Source: Xiphophorus maculatus
Taxonomy: Eukaryota; Chordata; Actinopteri; Cyprinodontiformes; Poeciliidae
Direction: 5' to 3'
DNA length: 64,000 nt
Assembly: GCF_002775205.1 (NCBI RefSeq)
Contig: NC_036453.1
Span: forward strand, 6,661,103 to 6,725,102
The notes beneath the pieces were generated by a model. It saw nothing but the letters and a program-made list of their open reading frames with translations. It did not search any database and was not told where the DNA came from. Of the stretch, positions 24,601-39,130 are shown one piece after another; position 1 is the stretch's first letter; the number at the start of each line of letters is the position of its first letter. The position numbers and the translations under genes were made by a program.

Positions 24601-27600
24601 CCAGATGATTCAGCTCATTCTCCTGCTGATTGATGGCCTGAGAAATAAGAACAGAAACTTTAACTGTGGTCTTGTCTCTCCTTTTCAAGTCAAACTCACT
24701 TGAACAGATGATTTATTTGCATACTAAAAGTTCCAATTTCCAGTTGAAAGATGATGTCTTTGGAAATATTAGAACTAAGTTAAAATGCTGCATTTAAGCA
24801 GAGTAGTGATTAGTATAGATGGTACAGATATAAATCATTCCTCTAAAAGTCCTTTTGTGGTCATTTGTACCCAAACTGCAAAACAACTGTTGTCCTCTCA
24901 CATGGACATCGATTAACTTCTCTTGTTTTTAGGTGATTCCTTTTTTTCAAAGCCAGATATCTATATTTTATCTGCTACAGTTTGTTCATGGCTGGGTGTG
25001 ACTGGGGTGTAGAACTGAAAATAACTTTTTTTTTATTGTTGTACATCAAGAAGAACAGTAAAATAAAACATGTTTATACCCAGAGTTTTTGCCTACTATA
25101 TGTATTTGCCCTTTTCTTTCCGCTTTAGCTGCAGCTTGTTAGCAATCAACCACCTGCTTCTTATTTACTAATCACCTCCCAAGCAAACAGTTTTCAGTTC
25201 ACTGGGCTCATTGGCAGATAAACCCCCTTCTTTGATGACTATCAGTCGTCTCAGTGGGTTCCTCTTGTGTTATTTGTCCTTTTCATGTTTCCGAGTTTAA
25301 CCACTTTTTCCTGTAATGAAAAATATCTAAATTACAAGGCTGACCTACTACTTGGATTCAAAGTGGAAACAATTTTTCAGAAGATAATGGAGTTCAATAA
25401 AAAGTCATTTCAAATGTCCTAGGTTTTTATTTTCTAACACCTTTGCCTTTACCAAAGGCAAAACCAAAAATAATGCTTTAACTCTGGAGAATTGCTGTAA
25501 AGTTCATTTGACTTTTCCACAAACAATGAGAAAATCAGCCATTTTGTTGCAGCCAAGAACATCTAATCAGAAAAGCAAACTGAAGCGCGTACTGGCTAGT
25601 AAAATACTTCAGAAACCCCAACAAGCTTTCCACAGTCAAACCAAGTATGACTATGTTCTCCACTACACAGTAATGTTAGCATGTTAGCATGCTGAAAGTA
25701 TGTGGGAGGGTTTGTGTTTTGAAAACTTCATAAAGCTGCAAAGAATCAGTGACAGAATTGGTGATTTAAGATTTCAGAGATCAGCATCATTCCACTAGTT
25801 ACTTCAGTTAATGTTAAATTCATCCATTTTTATTCAACATCAGCCTAAACTACAGGCAGTAAAGCTAAATGTAAATGAAGGTGCCCCACATGAAGAACCC
25901 GGCTCGCATTTATTTGCTTAGAACTTTTTTCCCCCTATTTATTATTTTATAAAGCTGTCATATGTGTAACTGTTTTTAGTTTTGCTTTTTGGCAATGTGA
26001 TGTCACTTCTTCTCTTTTCAGTTTGTCAATATAACAGGAGTGTGTGTCACAACACATACTGACCCAGGCTGGTCAGGATTTATTTTAGCTTGAATTGCAG
26101 GAAAAAAATAAGACATTTAAGTATTAATTTCTTATTTTTATCCATTGTGTAGCTTTTTTTTTCATTGGTAAATTTTTGCTGAAAGGGGAGAAACTTTATC
26201 AAATGAAGTCAGTATACCTGATGCATTATAAAAGTTGTTTAGTAACAATAGTATTTCTCACTATTGTACACTAAACTACGTTTGTCTCCCAGAAATTCTT
26301 AGCTGTAACTTCACTGTACAGAAAACATCCTGAAACATTTACATACCGTCATGAGCTGAACTAATTACGTCACGCTGAACACGGGGCTCTCTGACCTCAA
26401 ACGCTCTTTAATCTTATTTCCAACTGCGGCCAATTAAACAGCTTCTGTGCTGCAAAGGGAAACCGAAGGAAGATTGGGAGGAGCTTGGCTTGTTTTAATT
26501 GGTAGAAACATTTCCGGTTAGGAAGATGGACGGCAGAAGGAAGCTCTCTGCCTCAGCCTTGGCTCACGAAGAGCTCATTGTTGCGAGACGTGCAGAATGA
26601 AGTCTGGGGATCTGGTGATCTTACCACAGATTGACCTCTGATGTCATAAATGTGGAAGGAGGTGGTCAGTAGGTAGGGTGTGTTATAATATCACCATAAA
26701 GACAAGGAAGGACACAAGATAAAAACGACATTTTTGAAATATTGACATGGAAGGAAGGTTAGCTGGTACATTACCTATTGTTCTCAGCGCCTGTAAGGAA
26801 ATATTCCTCACAAAAAAACATTATGTAGGCAAAGTACAAAAGATTTAATCTTTTTGAACTTAGATTAAAAGTGGGAAAAGTTAATATATTACAGTGTGGT
26901 ATTTTAAGTTGTGCATGTTTCCACTTTAGAGAGTTCATACTAGCATATTGTGGTTGATTGCTTTTTAAAGACAGAAATATACAAAAAATTACAAAAGGCC
27001 AGTTTTTAATCTGCAGAATACTGAAAAAGAGAAGTCAGATTTATTATTTATCAACAAATGTACAGTTTCAGTCAGTCACAGTTTTTTTTTACACTGCACC
27101 ATTTTAAACTAACATGGTCTGATTTTATGATAGGTTTCAGAGGAAACTGAAAAACACGTCTGCTTTATGTGTGAATATTGACCTTAAAGTGTATTTGGTT
27201 ATTTAAAAACTCATGAACTGCAGACCTTTTATAACCTGCTTTAATGTTCACCTGAATTTGTTTAATTTCAGCTTTTCAGTCAGAACATTTTACTTCAAAC
27301 TGTGTTCACTCTTCTACAAACCCAGCTTAACAAAAATATATTTAAAAAAAATTGTTACATTTAAACAGGACAATTAAATCAATTCTCTTTACACTCATCT
27401 TGTTTTCCATTACTGAGATTATTAATGTTTTGATGCTGGTTAGAGGAGCTGATGCTACACAAACACATGGTGTTGTTTAAACTGTAGGTTGTTATAGGAT
27501 TTAACCCTTATTGGTGCATATGATTCATCCCTATATGACAGTAAAACATTATACTGCCATATTTGTGTTGTGTTGCCTTTTATTGAAGTATGAGATGTGG

Positions 27601-29959
27601 TTTATGTTCCAGCAAATGTTTTTCGGGGGATATAGAAAAAATAAATGTTGCAAATTTGTTATACAGTATATAACCTGGATAGCAATGTAGATAATCTCAT
27701 ATTACTCTATGATGAGATTCAAAGAGTCATTTTTACATGTCGAGTATTTAAAGTGGTTTCAACAGGCTGGTGTCATGTATTTTTCAGGTCATTTTATATC
27801 AAGTAACTGTTTTACCTCCAGTTGTTAAAATATGCTGAAGTTAAATTTATTTTAAATCATGTTTGATATAAACATGATTTGAAATAAAATTGACTTTGTA
27901 ATTTGATGTCTTGAAATTGGGCCTCTGTTTCTGTAAGAAGCTCCTACTCTTTAAGACGCTTATCATCATATAAAGCTCAAAAATGTGTTTCAATACTATA
28001 ATTAGCATTAATTTTAAATCTTTAAATCTGTAAAGCATGATTGCCAAATTAACTGGATCCATTTGGCACAACATTACAGTGTGCCATGTGTTTTATACTG
28101 TTTTTAAATAATGGCCTATTCCATTCTGTCACCATTCCTGCTGAATGTGTGGATTTGTTTTAATGCAGGACTCTGTTCCACTCTCACCTGGACTTCTTCC
28201 ACTTCTAAACAGTAAAAGCCTGAATGTCAGAGCTGGATAAAAGCTGCAGCTGTGGGAGAAGCAGACTGTCAGACAAAAGTAAATGGAGTCATTCTCCAAA
28301 TCAAGGCCAGCTCACTGGACTGCTGCAGTTGTAACCCAATTACTCCCAGGCCACATGTTTTCAGAGCTGGGACGTCCTGCAGCAGAGGGAAGCCCTTCTC
28401 TCTTCTCTGCAGTCACCCTATAAAACACAGCAGGCAGAGAGAAAGAGAGTGGCAAGGAGAGAACGATGAAAACCTGTAGGCGCTGCTCCTCCTGACTTCA
28501 GTCTAAAGATATCTTCAAATATTTTGGTCTAGAGTGAAAGCTGGCACATCCAGCCGTTTGGTGCATATGGAAAAATGATTGACTATTCTAGCAATCATTG
28601 TAAATTCAACCACAGCCAGATTCATAAAAGAGGTGTGACTAAATGATTTACTTTAGTTTTTTAAAGAACTTTAAAATGTATATTATTTTTAAAACATATT
28701 GAAATGATCTGATGAACAGGATGTAAAACTACTATTTTATAAAGAGGAGAAGAAAGAAGAAAAGCACAGAGTAAAATATATAGCACCAATGAAACTAAAG
28801 GAGACTCCACATCTATAAAGCAGGGCAGCTCCAGGGAACTGGAACCATGTGGTTTGCAGTGGAGTTTTTTGTGTGGGGTAATTAATGATGTGAGGATGAG
28901 GTCTTGCTCCACGGATGTGTGTGGGTGACTTTACAGTCTTTGCAAATGAAACCACCTCAGTCCATCTTCCACAGTTACTCTCTGAGCTGACAGACAGTAT
29001 TTATCCCTAAAGGTCAGAGAAAATGTTATTACATAAATGTGGTGAGAAGGCATTCTAGTTTTCATTAACACATTTTATTAAAAGGGCAATCCAAACTGGC
29101 CAGAAAAATGTTGTTAATTTCCAGTGGTAGGGCCTGCTGTGAGTTTTGTGGATTTTTTGTGTTTTACAAGCCCTCATATAAATAAACAGGATTTATTAAA
29201 GTTAAGTTACAGTTTAATCTGTTGTCTCATTTCCAAAAATCTTTAAACATCTCATCTGTTGCTAATTTTGAGTTTTACTTACAGATTCTGTGTAGTTCTC
29301 CTTTTCAGAATAATTAGGTCACAGAGGGAATCCAGGAAACCGTATTTTCATTTAAAAAGAAAATGCAATAAAAGAAAATCAATAAATGATCAATGTTTGT
29401 CAAAATCCAAACAGCTGCTCTTTACAAAGTGAACACAGGAGAGAGTAACTAGGAGTACAGAATGCAGTACAGTACAGATGGCTCACAGAGTCACTACTGC
29501 CATCTACTGTTGGCCTTGGGTATGACACAACAGAGCACAAAAAACTATCAGTTTTTCATTTTTGTGCTTTACAAAATTTAGATTTATACAATACATGATG
29601 CACAAAAGAAAACTATTATGAATAGGTGAATCTTAACAAATCAGAATAAGAATCAATAGTTTTATTTAGTAATTCAGTTCAAAAAGTGATAATGAATCTA
29701 CATAAAACAAATTTCTCACATAGTGATATATGTTAAGAGTTTATTTCTACTTATTGTGATTATTTCGGATCACAGCTCAAATTAGAGGCATGAAACGTCA
29801 ACTACTCTGTAATTGTTCATTAGCTACTTTATAAGTAAGAGTAATCATGATCTGAGCTAAATTTGTTATAAAAGTATTACTGATTAAACTTTAGATTTAA
29901 TAACATAAAGCTACATAATTTTTAATCAGTAATACTTTAACAAATTTATGTCAGATCAT

Positions 29960-30180
29960 GAATCTTGGTTAATGTCAAGTTATCATAACAAAGACATTTT
30001 GAATAATGTCAACTTTGTATTAAAAGTGTCATGATTTACCGAATGACACTTTATGACAACAGCCATAAATATTCATGAAGACTCACTCCTGTTCATGGGT
30101 TCAGGTGTTATGTCATGTTTATGATGATGTCATGACAGACTTATTCACAACCCGTCAAATTAAGTGTTACCAAATAAACT
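29960..30180. mobile_element. Fish DNA-transposon-like repeat in the inverted duplication
   Basis: Sequence with repeated GTCATGA/TCATGAC motifs, CATAAAGTGTCATTCGGTAAATC and an end at GTTACCAAATAAA resembles a widespread teleost repeat. The mirror copy is at about 45305-45530. An adjoining imperfect palindrome (29841-29965) pairs AAAGTATTACTGATTAAA with its complement. Confidence 0.5.
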
Positions 30181-30512
30181 ATCAAAATCTGCTAAAAGAG
30201 AAATAAATTATTGTTCCTAAATGTTATTTTGATAAATAGATTCAGTCGCTTACAGAAGTCCTGGTTGCTACTGATCTTTATTCAGTATTTATTCAATGTC
30301 ATTTCCAATTTATTGCTCTTCTATTTATTCAACTTTTTTCTCATCATTTGAAATTTTTTCATGTCATCTTTAATCTCTGAACAGTTACCAAATACATATT
30401 AGGCCCACATTTGTTTCCCTCTGTGTGATGCTAATACTGACATAGGCAGCAGTTTGACTCTAATCACACAACTTCCTGTTGTTCAACAAATGAAACTTAT
30501 TTTATAGTCAAT

Positions 30513-30518
30513 TTTATT
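30513..30518 (-). terminator. Candidate polyadenylation signal of left Ig receptor
   Basis: AATAAA on the minus strand, about 385 bases after the stop codon. The mirror copy lies at 44970-44975. Confidence 0.4.
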
Positions 30519-30899
30519 GACTTGAAAATGTTTTACAACATTCTTGCAGGGTTTCAGCCCCACCCAAATCTGACATCACTGTTTTGTAACAAAATGCTTA
30601 AAATACATGTTCTGTATTACAAATTAATATACAACAATAATGTGTAAATAGTAAAATATAGAGACTAATGCATTAAAAAATAAATGAAATCCTATTTGAA
30701 AATCCAAAAAGATGATTACAAAAATTACTTTTAAAATACTGTACTTGTACTATAAGAGAGAAAGCAAAATATATGTCTAATTATTGATCTATGCACTAAT
30801 ATTTATGTTTCATTTCTCTGTAGTTCCATTCATGAACTGCTGAAAATGTTTACATTTGAAATGAAAGGTTTCTTGTTTCACATCCATCCCTTCCTCTTC

Positions 30900-32961
30900 C
30901 TAACCATCCCTCTTTCTGGCAGCATGATTCACTCTGACATCTGAGTAAATTATTTCCTCCTCAGCATCACCTGAAAGAAGCAAAATAGACACAACATAAA
31001 GGATGTTCATTACTATTAATGATTTTAAAAAATGTCAGTGATATTATTTCCTCACCTTCTGTGATAGTTGTGGAGCTTCTTCTTATTTTCACTTTCAATA
31101 GTTTAGCACCAAGAAACAAAACCAAAAGAAGAAGTAGAACGGTTGCACTTGCTAAGACGATCACAGCTTGACAATGTGACTCTAGAATAAAATTAGACAT
31201 CAAGTCATGAGAAATATTTATTTACCATGAAGACTTTTTTATATGGAAATGGAAGAAAAAATTATGCAGAACATTTTATTTGGAAAATTTGCACAGTTTG
31301 GGAAAATAATTAAAGGGGAAGTATTATGTTTTCCAACTACATAGTGCCGTTTTATAGCACAATACAGTAACTTAATTTCAATATTATAAAAATTTTCTAT
31401 GAAATATAGCTTAAAAGAAATTTGACATTGTAATTTAACTCCTTGTAATTAGGCCTCTATCTCTTTAAGAAACTCCTGGTGTTTGTAAAGCACGGCCTTC
31501 AGGATGTCATCACAACATGGCTCCTCTATTAACCCTTTCACAACATTTTTACCAGCATTGCACTGAGAAGTAGCTCCTATAATGAGCTCAGCAAAAGCAC
31601 AATTTCTCCAGGTGTTTGCTAATTGCTGCTGGCTAGTCTGAAGGAGCTGAGTGGAGGAGGAAGCTCTGACTCTTGGAAACTGCAGCTCTGCAAAGTAACT
31701 GCACCTCGAAAACATGTTGAAGCTGAATGGTTGCCATGGAGATTAAAGGACTTTTCAAACATGCATGAAAGGATTAGTTGATTTTACATAACACTGCCCC
31801 TTTAAAGAAAATAGAAACAAAATGGAAAATAATCAAACTAAATATAAGAATAAAACACATTACCTTCACAACGTGAGAGACGGACAATGATCTGTTTACT
31901 GCTGATTTTGTTCTGAACTTTACACTCCAGGTTTCCTTCCAGTTGACCATTTAAACTGATGGTGACATTTCCATTATATCCACTAGCAGGTTTAGTGTGT
32001 AGTAACAGATTATTGTCCAGAGAAAAAGAGAACTGTGTGTCGTCTCCCTCTGCTGAGCAGCTGACTGTCCTCTGCTCTGGTGACAAACATTTCTGAAATA
32101 TGGCAGGTTGTGAAACTGGAGTTGAAAGACAAACACAGTTAAAAGTTTGTTTTTCTGTACATCATTTCAGAAAAATAACTGTTCTCTCACATTATTTAAC
32201 ATTCCATGTCACGGGTTAAATTGCAAATCACAATCATTTTTACAAAATGCAGTGAAATGTATCTTTAAAGACAAAATAAGTTAAATACACAGCATAAAAC
32301 TATGAATAATGTTCCCACCTGTAATCTGGAGACTGATGTTGATTTTCTTGATGTTTGTACCATCATTACCATATAGATCCATCTGATAAACTCCAGATTC
32401 ATTTATTATGTGATCAGACTTCACTGCTCTATTTATGACGAATTCGCAGGATTTAATGTACTTGAAAGTTGTTTTCGTACCTGTGTTGTTTCCACATCTG
32501 AAAAGTACTGTATTATTTTTCATCAACTCAATCCTTGCAGTTTGAATTGGAAGGTAAAATATCAGAGGTTCTCCAGGTGCTACATAACATTGACATTCTT
32601 TATCACATTGAGTTATGTTGCATTCTGATATCCCTAAGAGAAATTAAACAAGATGATAGAAAAACATTGAAATGTCTTTATTGTTTATTTGAAATGCAAA
32701 ACATCCATAACAATGGCAAATAACGGGCAACATTTTTAAATATATGATATATAAATGTAGCTTTTGCTAAGTTTTATTAAATGACAATATCAGTAGGATT
32801 ACAAAATATGAAAACTGAAGTAAATTTCATTTAAAATCTTGGATTTATCAGTTACAAATGATCTGATTTGATTAACTTAAAATTTTATTAATTGAGTTAA
32901 ATGTACCTGCTGCCAAGATCACTGGGACCAGAAATGGCATAATCATGTAGATGAAAATCAT
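30900..32961 (-). CDS. CD2/SLAM-like two-Ig receptor with ITIM, left copy
   Basis: Five coding exons on the minus strand, all introns phase 1 with GT-AG ends: 32907-32961, 32319-32633, 31864-32115, 31056-31181 and 30900-30970, giving 272 residues. Exon 1 encodes a signal peptide (MIFIYMIMPFLVPVILAA). Exon 2 encodes a first Ig-like domain rich in Cys with N-glycosylation sites. Exon 3 encodes a C2-like domain with CSAEGDD, CKVQNKIS and a final Cys, the SLAM/CD2 pattern. Exon 4 carries a Leu/Val transmembrane helix followed by KVKIRR. Exon 5 encodes a short tail with EEEIIYSDVRV, where IIYSDV fits the ITIM consensus. Likely an immune-cell surface receptor signalling through SH2 phosphatases; the ligand is unknown. 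The exon 3 acceptor AG is mutated to AA relative to the right copy, so splicing probably uses CCAG six bases downstream, losing two residues in frame. Confidence 0.8.
31310..31805. mobile_element. TIR element (MITE-like) in intron 3 of left Ig receptor
   Basis: Bounded by TTAAAGGGG...AGTATTATGT and the inverse ending CCCCTTTAA, about 496 bp. The mirror copy is at 43682-44178 and decayed pieces are near 47430-47680 and 27890-27950. It contains an 88-codon frame that is conserved only because the arms are near-identical. A TTAA-flanked end would fit a piggyBac-like origin, which is inference. Confidence 0.6.
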
Positions 32962-33327
32962 TGTCTGTGAAGGCAATAAAAATCATGATCAAATAGTTAT
33001 ACATAACAGATTTTGTTATCCAAACACAAAACACTGACATTTAAACAGATTAGTTTGTTACCATATGTAAGAATAGACACAGCATAGAAGAATAATATCC
33101 CTAAATTGACCCACATCTGGTTTGAGTGAAGATGAACTAAAACTTTAATGTCTTTTTAATCAATCTCTCATTTTACAGTGTAATCTCTAACAAAAGGCTC
33201 ATATCATGTTAATAGTTTGTGCATGATTTGAATTAAATGTTTTCTAGACAGAAACAAGTTGCTTTGTGTACTGATTTTAATTCCTATGTCATTAAAAAGC
33301 TTTTAAAACATAAACCTGTTAATGCCA

Positions 33328-33979
<652 letters not shown>

Positions 33980-34879
33980 CAGACAAAGAGGTTTTGTATA
34001 TTGATAATTAACTCTGCAGAGTGTAAAATATGATAGTGTGTCATAAATTAACTCAAATCTCACAATACTTAACTTGTTTTTCAATCTAAATCCTCAGTGA
34101 CTTTTCTGCCATCGGCCATCTCACCAAAGATCTCACTCTTTCCAAACCTGCTTTACTTTATGAGACAGGAGCTGAATATTAAGAAGTCTAATAAAAAATG
34201 CATTCAAATTAAATGTGTCATCTTTAAAATCTTATATGCATTGTTTATTGTGTTTTATTTTTTAATGTCAGATAATAAAAATTAAAAATTCCTTTATTGA
34301 TGCAGAAAAGATTTGAAAGTGTATCAAAATACATTCACCTCTGTTGTTTGACTTTAAAAATGTGACATAAAAAAATAATGTTCTAGAAAACAAAACATGA
34401 ACTTCTTCTCATGGACTAAATATTAGTATAGTAAATATGATTGAAACTAAAAATGATTATATATAAGACAAATAAAATCATACAAATCTTTAAATCTTTT
34501 TAAACAAACATATTGGCTGGACAAATTAAGAAAGAAACTCTAAATGTATAACACTTAAAATAGCACTGTAAAACATTGCCTGCAAAACAAAAGCCAAACT
34601 AATAAATGAAACAATAAATAATATTTAAATCTAGTTGGTTTGATAAGAGGATAATTTCATTCAGCTGTGTTTCATCTGCATAGCCGTATATTAATGTTAG
34701 TAATTATTTTTAAAATGTTTCAACCAAACTACTTATAAAATATGCATTAACTTTTGGAAAATAAAAGTATTGACTTCAACAAGATATATGGTTGGGCTAT
34801 ATTGGTTACATGGTCTGCAGATTTTTGATTAAAAAGTAAAAATCACTTCAGTATTTTTTTCAGATTTTTTCAGACTTAC

Positions 34880-34990
34880 ATGTGATAGGTGATCGTCGTC
34901 TGTGAAGAGGTTGGTTAGTTTTCCACTGCAGTGAGTTTAGCAGAAACCTTTATCTGTGGTCTGCAGGGAAGTGAAAAAGCTGCTCAGTAA
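34880..34990 (-). other. 5' untranslated exon of left Ig receptor
   Basis: On the minus strand the stretch ending CACCTATCACAT is followed by donor GTAAGTCT (34879 down). It has a mirrored counterpart ending at 40796. The start codon lies in the next exon, three bases after the acceptor. The upstream edge is not defined; a CTCAGT...ACTGAG palindrome sits just above. Confidence 0.5.
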
Positions 34991-35250
34991 ACGACGACTG
35001 AGTGGCTACAACTTTATCTCTGATATTTACGCCTCGAACGCAGCCAAACAATTATTACCTAGAATGAAATATTTATATCAAAGATTATTGTGCATTTCAT
35101 TATTTTTTGTTAATGTTTGAGGATTACAGCAACATCAAAATTTGTTTGAAAACATTTTTTAATGCTTTTCTATCATGGAGGTGAAAGATAGTCACAGTAA
35201 ATAGCCACTAACTCACTTTACATAAAAACGCTCCACAATAAGATTATGTT

Positions 35251-38082
35251 TAATGTCAGAAAATCTTCCAGGAACAAAAACTTTTCACAAAAAATCACCT
35301 GGCCAAGTAAAACTCTGATGATAGTGTCTCATCAGATATGAACATGCTGAGTTTAGACAAAGTTTTATGTTCATGAAATAATAGAGAAAAGGTTCAAATT
35401 GGTTATCAGTAATATTGAGTTCTCATTATTGTTTGTTGTCTATTTCTGATTTACTGTATTGTAGAAATGCAACAAAGAAATAAAAATGGTTCCTACTGAC
35501 AAGATTAAATTCAGTTCATAAAACTTTTAACGCCTCATTATAGTAATACTGTCGGATTATTTATTTTTTCAGAAACTTAATCAAGTACATCACAGTCATT
35601 AAATACAATTTTATTCAAATTAACATGCATTTGTACAATCAATAAAGTGTCACATCATGAGAAAACTTTAATTCATTTCAATCGGCTTTAACAGTTTAAC
35701 ATTTGTCTTTTTGGCTTCATTTCCTCTTAATTAAATGGTTTTAGTTTGTTTAAAGGAAGTGCAACGTCAAACCTGAAAAGCTATTTTGATACTTGTTAAA
35801 ACCACGACATTTTCCATTCTCTGTTTGTGTGCTTACTGTTAATGTGTCACACCACCCTGTTTATTTTTGGGTGTTAAGAAGAGTAAAGGCTTTTATTTGA
35901 ATTGGTGCACAATAACAATAAAAATTGTTATGCCAGAGAGAAATAGCATTGTTGATGTTAATGTTAACAAATGTATAAAATGACAACGGATAACATCAAA
36001 CTTTCATTTCCACAGCAAAAGTGTTCATACCTTCTGAATATTTTCACATTTTGTCACATTACAATCACAAACCTCATGTGTTTAATTTGGTTTTGTCAGG
36101 TTTGACACCTATTAAAGACAAGTTGAACAACACAGAAAAGACAAGAGAGTTAGATTCTTTTGTACTCGCGAGGAGAACGGACAGAGATGTGTTTACAGTT
36201 ACAAATCTCCAACCGCTCTGAAACACATTTGTCCGCTCCTCTCTTTTTATTACTTTCAGAGTCCCTATCACAGAGAGCACTGCAACTCTAAGGGGTGGGG
36301 TCAAAGCATTTTAGTTGCAGTGCTAATGACAATCACTAACTAACCACATGTTATCTTGCATTAGAACACAGAGTAAAAACAGAACAGGTCGTATATCTTC
36401 AAGGCGACGATTCGTCAGCTATCTAACCGTTCAAAGGAAGAAGAAGTTCCTGGTGAGCAATGAACCCCGTGAGCACGGTTATCACTGCTTCTCTTCAGGG
36501 AGGCCCTCTTGTGAAGACGGAGATAAAGTAGATCAAAACATACCGAAACAGTCTTTATGTTTAGAGAAAAGAAAACAATCATGGAACATCAAATATGAAA
36601 CACTATTGTTATAAAGGAAACGACAAATATATGATAATATATATATTTCTCATAAAATCTGCAGAAATCACCAATAAAATAGAAACTGCATTTTCATACC
36701 CTATGCTGTATGCACTCAATACTTAGCTGGGGCTTTGTTTCTATGATTTACTGCATCAATGCAGCAAAGCCTGGAGGTCATCATCCTGTAGGACTGCTGA
36801 GGTGCTAAAGAATCTAAAGTTTTACTAATGCTCTGCAGCTTGCATGCTGCGTCACAGTGTGTTGCTCAGGTAGAGGAAGCAAAAGTTAAATTAGCTCAAT
36901 GCTTTGAAAAACATCGGCATGTAGGACGACACGTGGTTTAGAAATATTGGATTAGAGTTTTTCAGACAGAGATAAAATATTTTAGCTCTAGCAAACTCTT
37001 CACTTCTGTGTCAACATTGGCAACAGGCTTCATCATTAATCCATCTCAACTCATTGGAGTTAAAGGGTTTACATCAGGTTTGGTATGAGAGGTTCTGAGA
37101 GGCTGGCATCAGCTGCAATCACCACTAGATGGCGATGTGGCTTTAGACTAGACTAGACTTAGACTTAGACTTGTACTTTATTGATCCCTTGGGAAGACTC
37201 CCTCAGGAAATTGAAGTTACCAGCAGCTCCCAGGCAAAAAACAAAGATAACACACAGTAAGCAAAAGTGCAAAAGAATACAAAAATACAAATTAAATACT
37301 AAGGTACACACTAAATGTGAGTAACCATAACCTTAAATTATGCAAGAAAAATCTTAAGTTATGCAAGAAACAAGGAATAAGAATATAGAATATAAGTAAA
37401 TATAAATACAACACAAAAAAAATATAAGAATTTGGCGGATAGATTGACCAGTGATATCGTATTGCACTATGTGGTTTGACCTGATAAGTATGGAGAAAAA
37501 TACAAGGGGTCACTACCCCTTCTACCCTCTGTCCTGTGCCCCCCCCACCCCCACCCCCCAATGAGGAATTGTACAGTCTGAAGGCATGGGGGACAAAAGA
37601 GTTCTTAAATCTATTGGTAATCTATTAGATTATTTAACTGAAATAATTATGAAGACAAGGATCAACACCTCTGATTAGTCACATCAACAGTTTACATATT
37701 GTATATAAGGAAACAGATGTAAATACAGAAGTCAGATCTCCACACTGAGAAAACATGTTGTAAGGGTTTTCTCTGGAAGTATGAGTATGCAACAGAAGAA
37801 TTTCACACCAAATCAAGCATTTGTATAAAAAGTGTTGCATTTATTTTCTCATTTCATTTGTTTAACAGTTCAACATTCAAACTGGCCAAGGTAGTCAAAC
37901 TTTCAGTCACTGTGGTTAACACGGAAACCATCCACCCTGCAGGCAGGCGGAGTCATCCGAGTACACAACTTCATCATCGACTGACAGAAGTAAAAATAGA
38001 AACACGTCAGTTTATCAAACACGCTCACATAAAAGCACACATACAGGCATACATGCAGTAATTTGATCTCTTACCTACTCTA
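35251..38082. other. Spacer between inverted arms, left part
   Basis: No gene recognised. A short Tc1-type relic lies at about 36010-36110 (ACATTTTGTCACATTACAATCACAAAC-type landmark). A retroelement fragment lies at about 37150-37640: TTGTACTTTATTGATCCC near its left end and GAGGAATTGTACAGTCTGAA near its right end, both common in fish retroposon tails. A C-rich run lies near 37538-37560. Confidence 0.5.
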
Positions 38083-39130
38083 AGAGCTGCAGAAAGTCTT
38101 TTCTTATTGAAGCATTTGAAGCCCAGAAACAAGACCGGAAGAAACAGCAGAACAGAGGACACACTTGATATCATAACCACAATCAGTTACAGGATTTGGG
38201 TCTAAAGAGGAAATTAATTTGTCATTAAAATAGTCAAAATCATTGTCCAGACAGATTTATTCAGCAAACAGCTCTGTAGAGAGAAGGAACAATGGAACTT
38301 TGTAAATAAAAAACTAACTACCTGCACAGCTTGTTAACTCTCTTTTCACTGCTGACCTTTTCTGAACGTCACACAACAGTTTTCTTCCAACTGACCATGT
38401 AAGCTGATATTAACATTTAAACACTTTCATTTTTCCCAGTCTCAACTTTGATCCGTATTAATAAGTTGTTGTCTAAAAGCAATGAGAACTTCACGTCGTC
38501 GCCCTTCGCTGAGCAGCTCACTGACATTTTCTGTGGTGGAAGTCACATTTAGTTAATAAAGTTGACAATAAATGTACATTTCAATACAACATCTGAACAC
38601 AACACCACTACTTTATATGCAAAAATTGATATTTTTTCTTACCAAGACTGTGAAGATTGAGCATATTTTCATCTGGTGTTTGCCAGAGGTGGATGAATAT
38701 GAGTCATTATTTGTTGTTTTGACTTTGTTCTTCAAAGTCCCATTTTTTAAGTATTTTGAAGTTTTTTCATCATTGATCAACTTAAAAGTCCAACTTCATT
38801 TCTTTTAAGAGTTGTTCTCTCTTCAGGTCCGATGGACAAATAAAACATCAGAGACTCTCCAAGTGCAAAACACCAGTTTGGTTTGTTAAATTACATCTAA
38901 GTGGTCCTGACAAGTTAACAATAAAAACCAAGTCACAACCACAGAAAATAATTTGAAATCATCTTACATTTATTCATTTTTTTATTGAAAATATATAATA
39001 TACTAAGTTCAACTTCATGATATGTAATTGTATTGTATTTTATTACTTGAATAACTTCTTAAAGTATTAAATGCACCTTTTTTCAAAGCTGATGTTTCCA
39101 GGACTGTGATTATTATGTAGATCAACATAA
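38083..39130 (-). pseudogene. Decayed CD2/SLAM-like Ig receptor
   Basis: On the minus strand, pieces occur in gene order. A signal-peptide exon starts MLIYIIITVLETSALKK (39071-39130). A first-Ig remnant reads GESLMFYLSIG near 38850. A second-Ig remnant reads VSCSAKGDDVKFSLLLDNN near 38490. A transmembrane exon lies near 38087-38200, readable as VLFLGFKCF in only one frame. In-frame stops and frame changes break both Ig exons and the transmembrane exon. It is clearly related to the intact copies but much older than the inverted duplication. Confidence 0.7.

Larger units (their letters stand above)
16281..28072. other. Intergenic region between pdlim4 and the Ig-receptor cluster
   Basis: Nearly 12 kb of AT-rich sequence. 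I recognise a SINE-like repeat (16730-17110), an hAT-like fragment (17615-17776), a Tc1-type relic (18060-18640) and a short piece of the cluster's TIR element near 27890-27950. No open frame shows a known domain with splice support. A relatively GC-rich stretch at about 26380-26640 has a tiny frame (MDGRRKLSASALAHEELIV, 26526 onwards) but nothing identifiable. Confidence 0.5.

Noticed and set aside
28252..28479. 75-residue frame mirrored at 46994-47221
   Set aside because: Same reason: identity reflects the inverted duplication. No domain, splice or start context supports a gene.
31449..31715. 88-residue frame on the minus strand, mirrored at 43772-44038 with one change
   Set aside because: It lies inside a TIR element in an intron and is conserved only because the two arms are near-identical.
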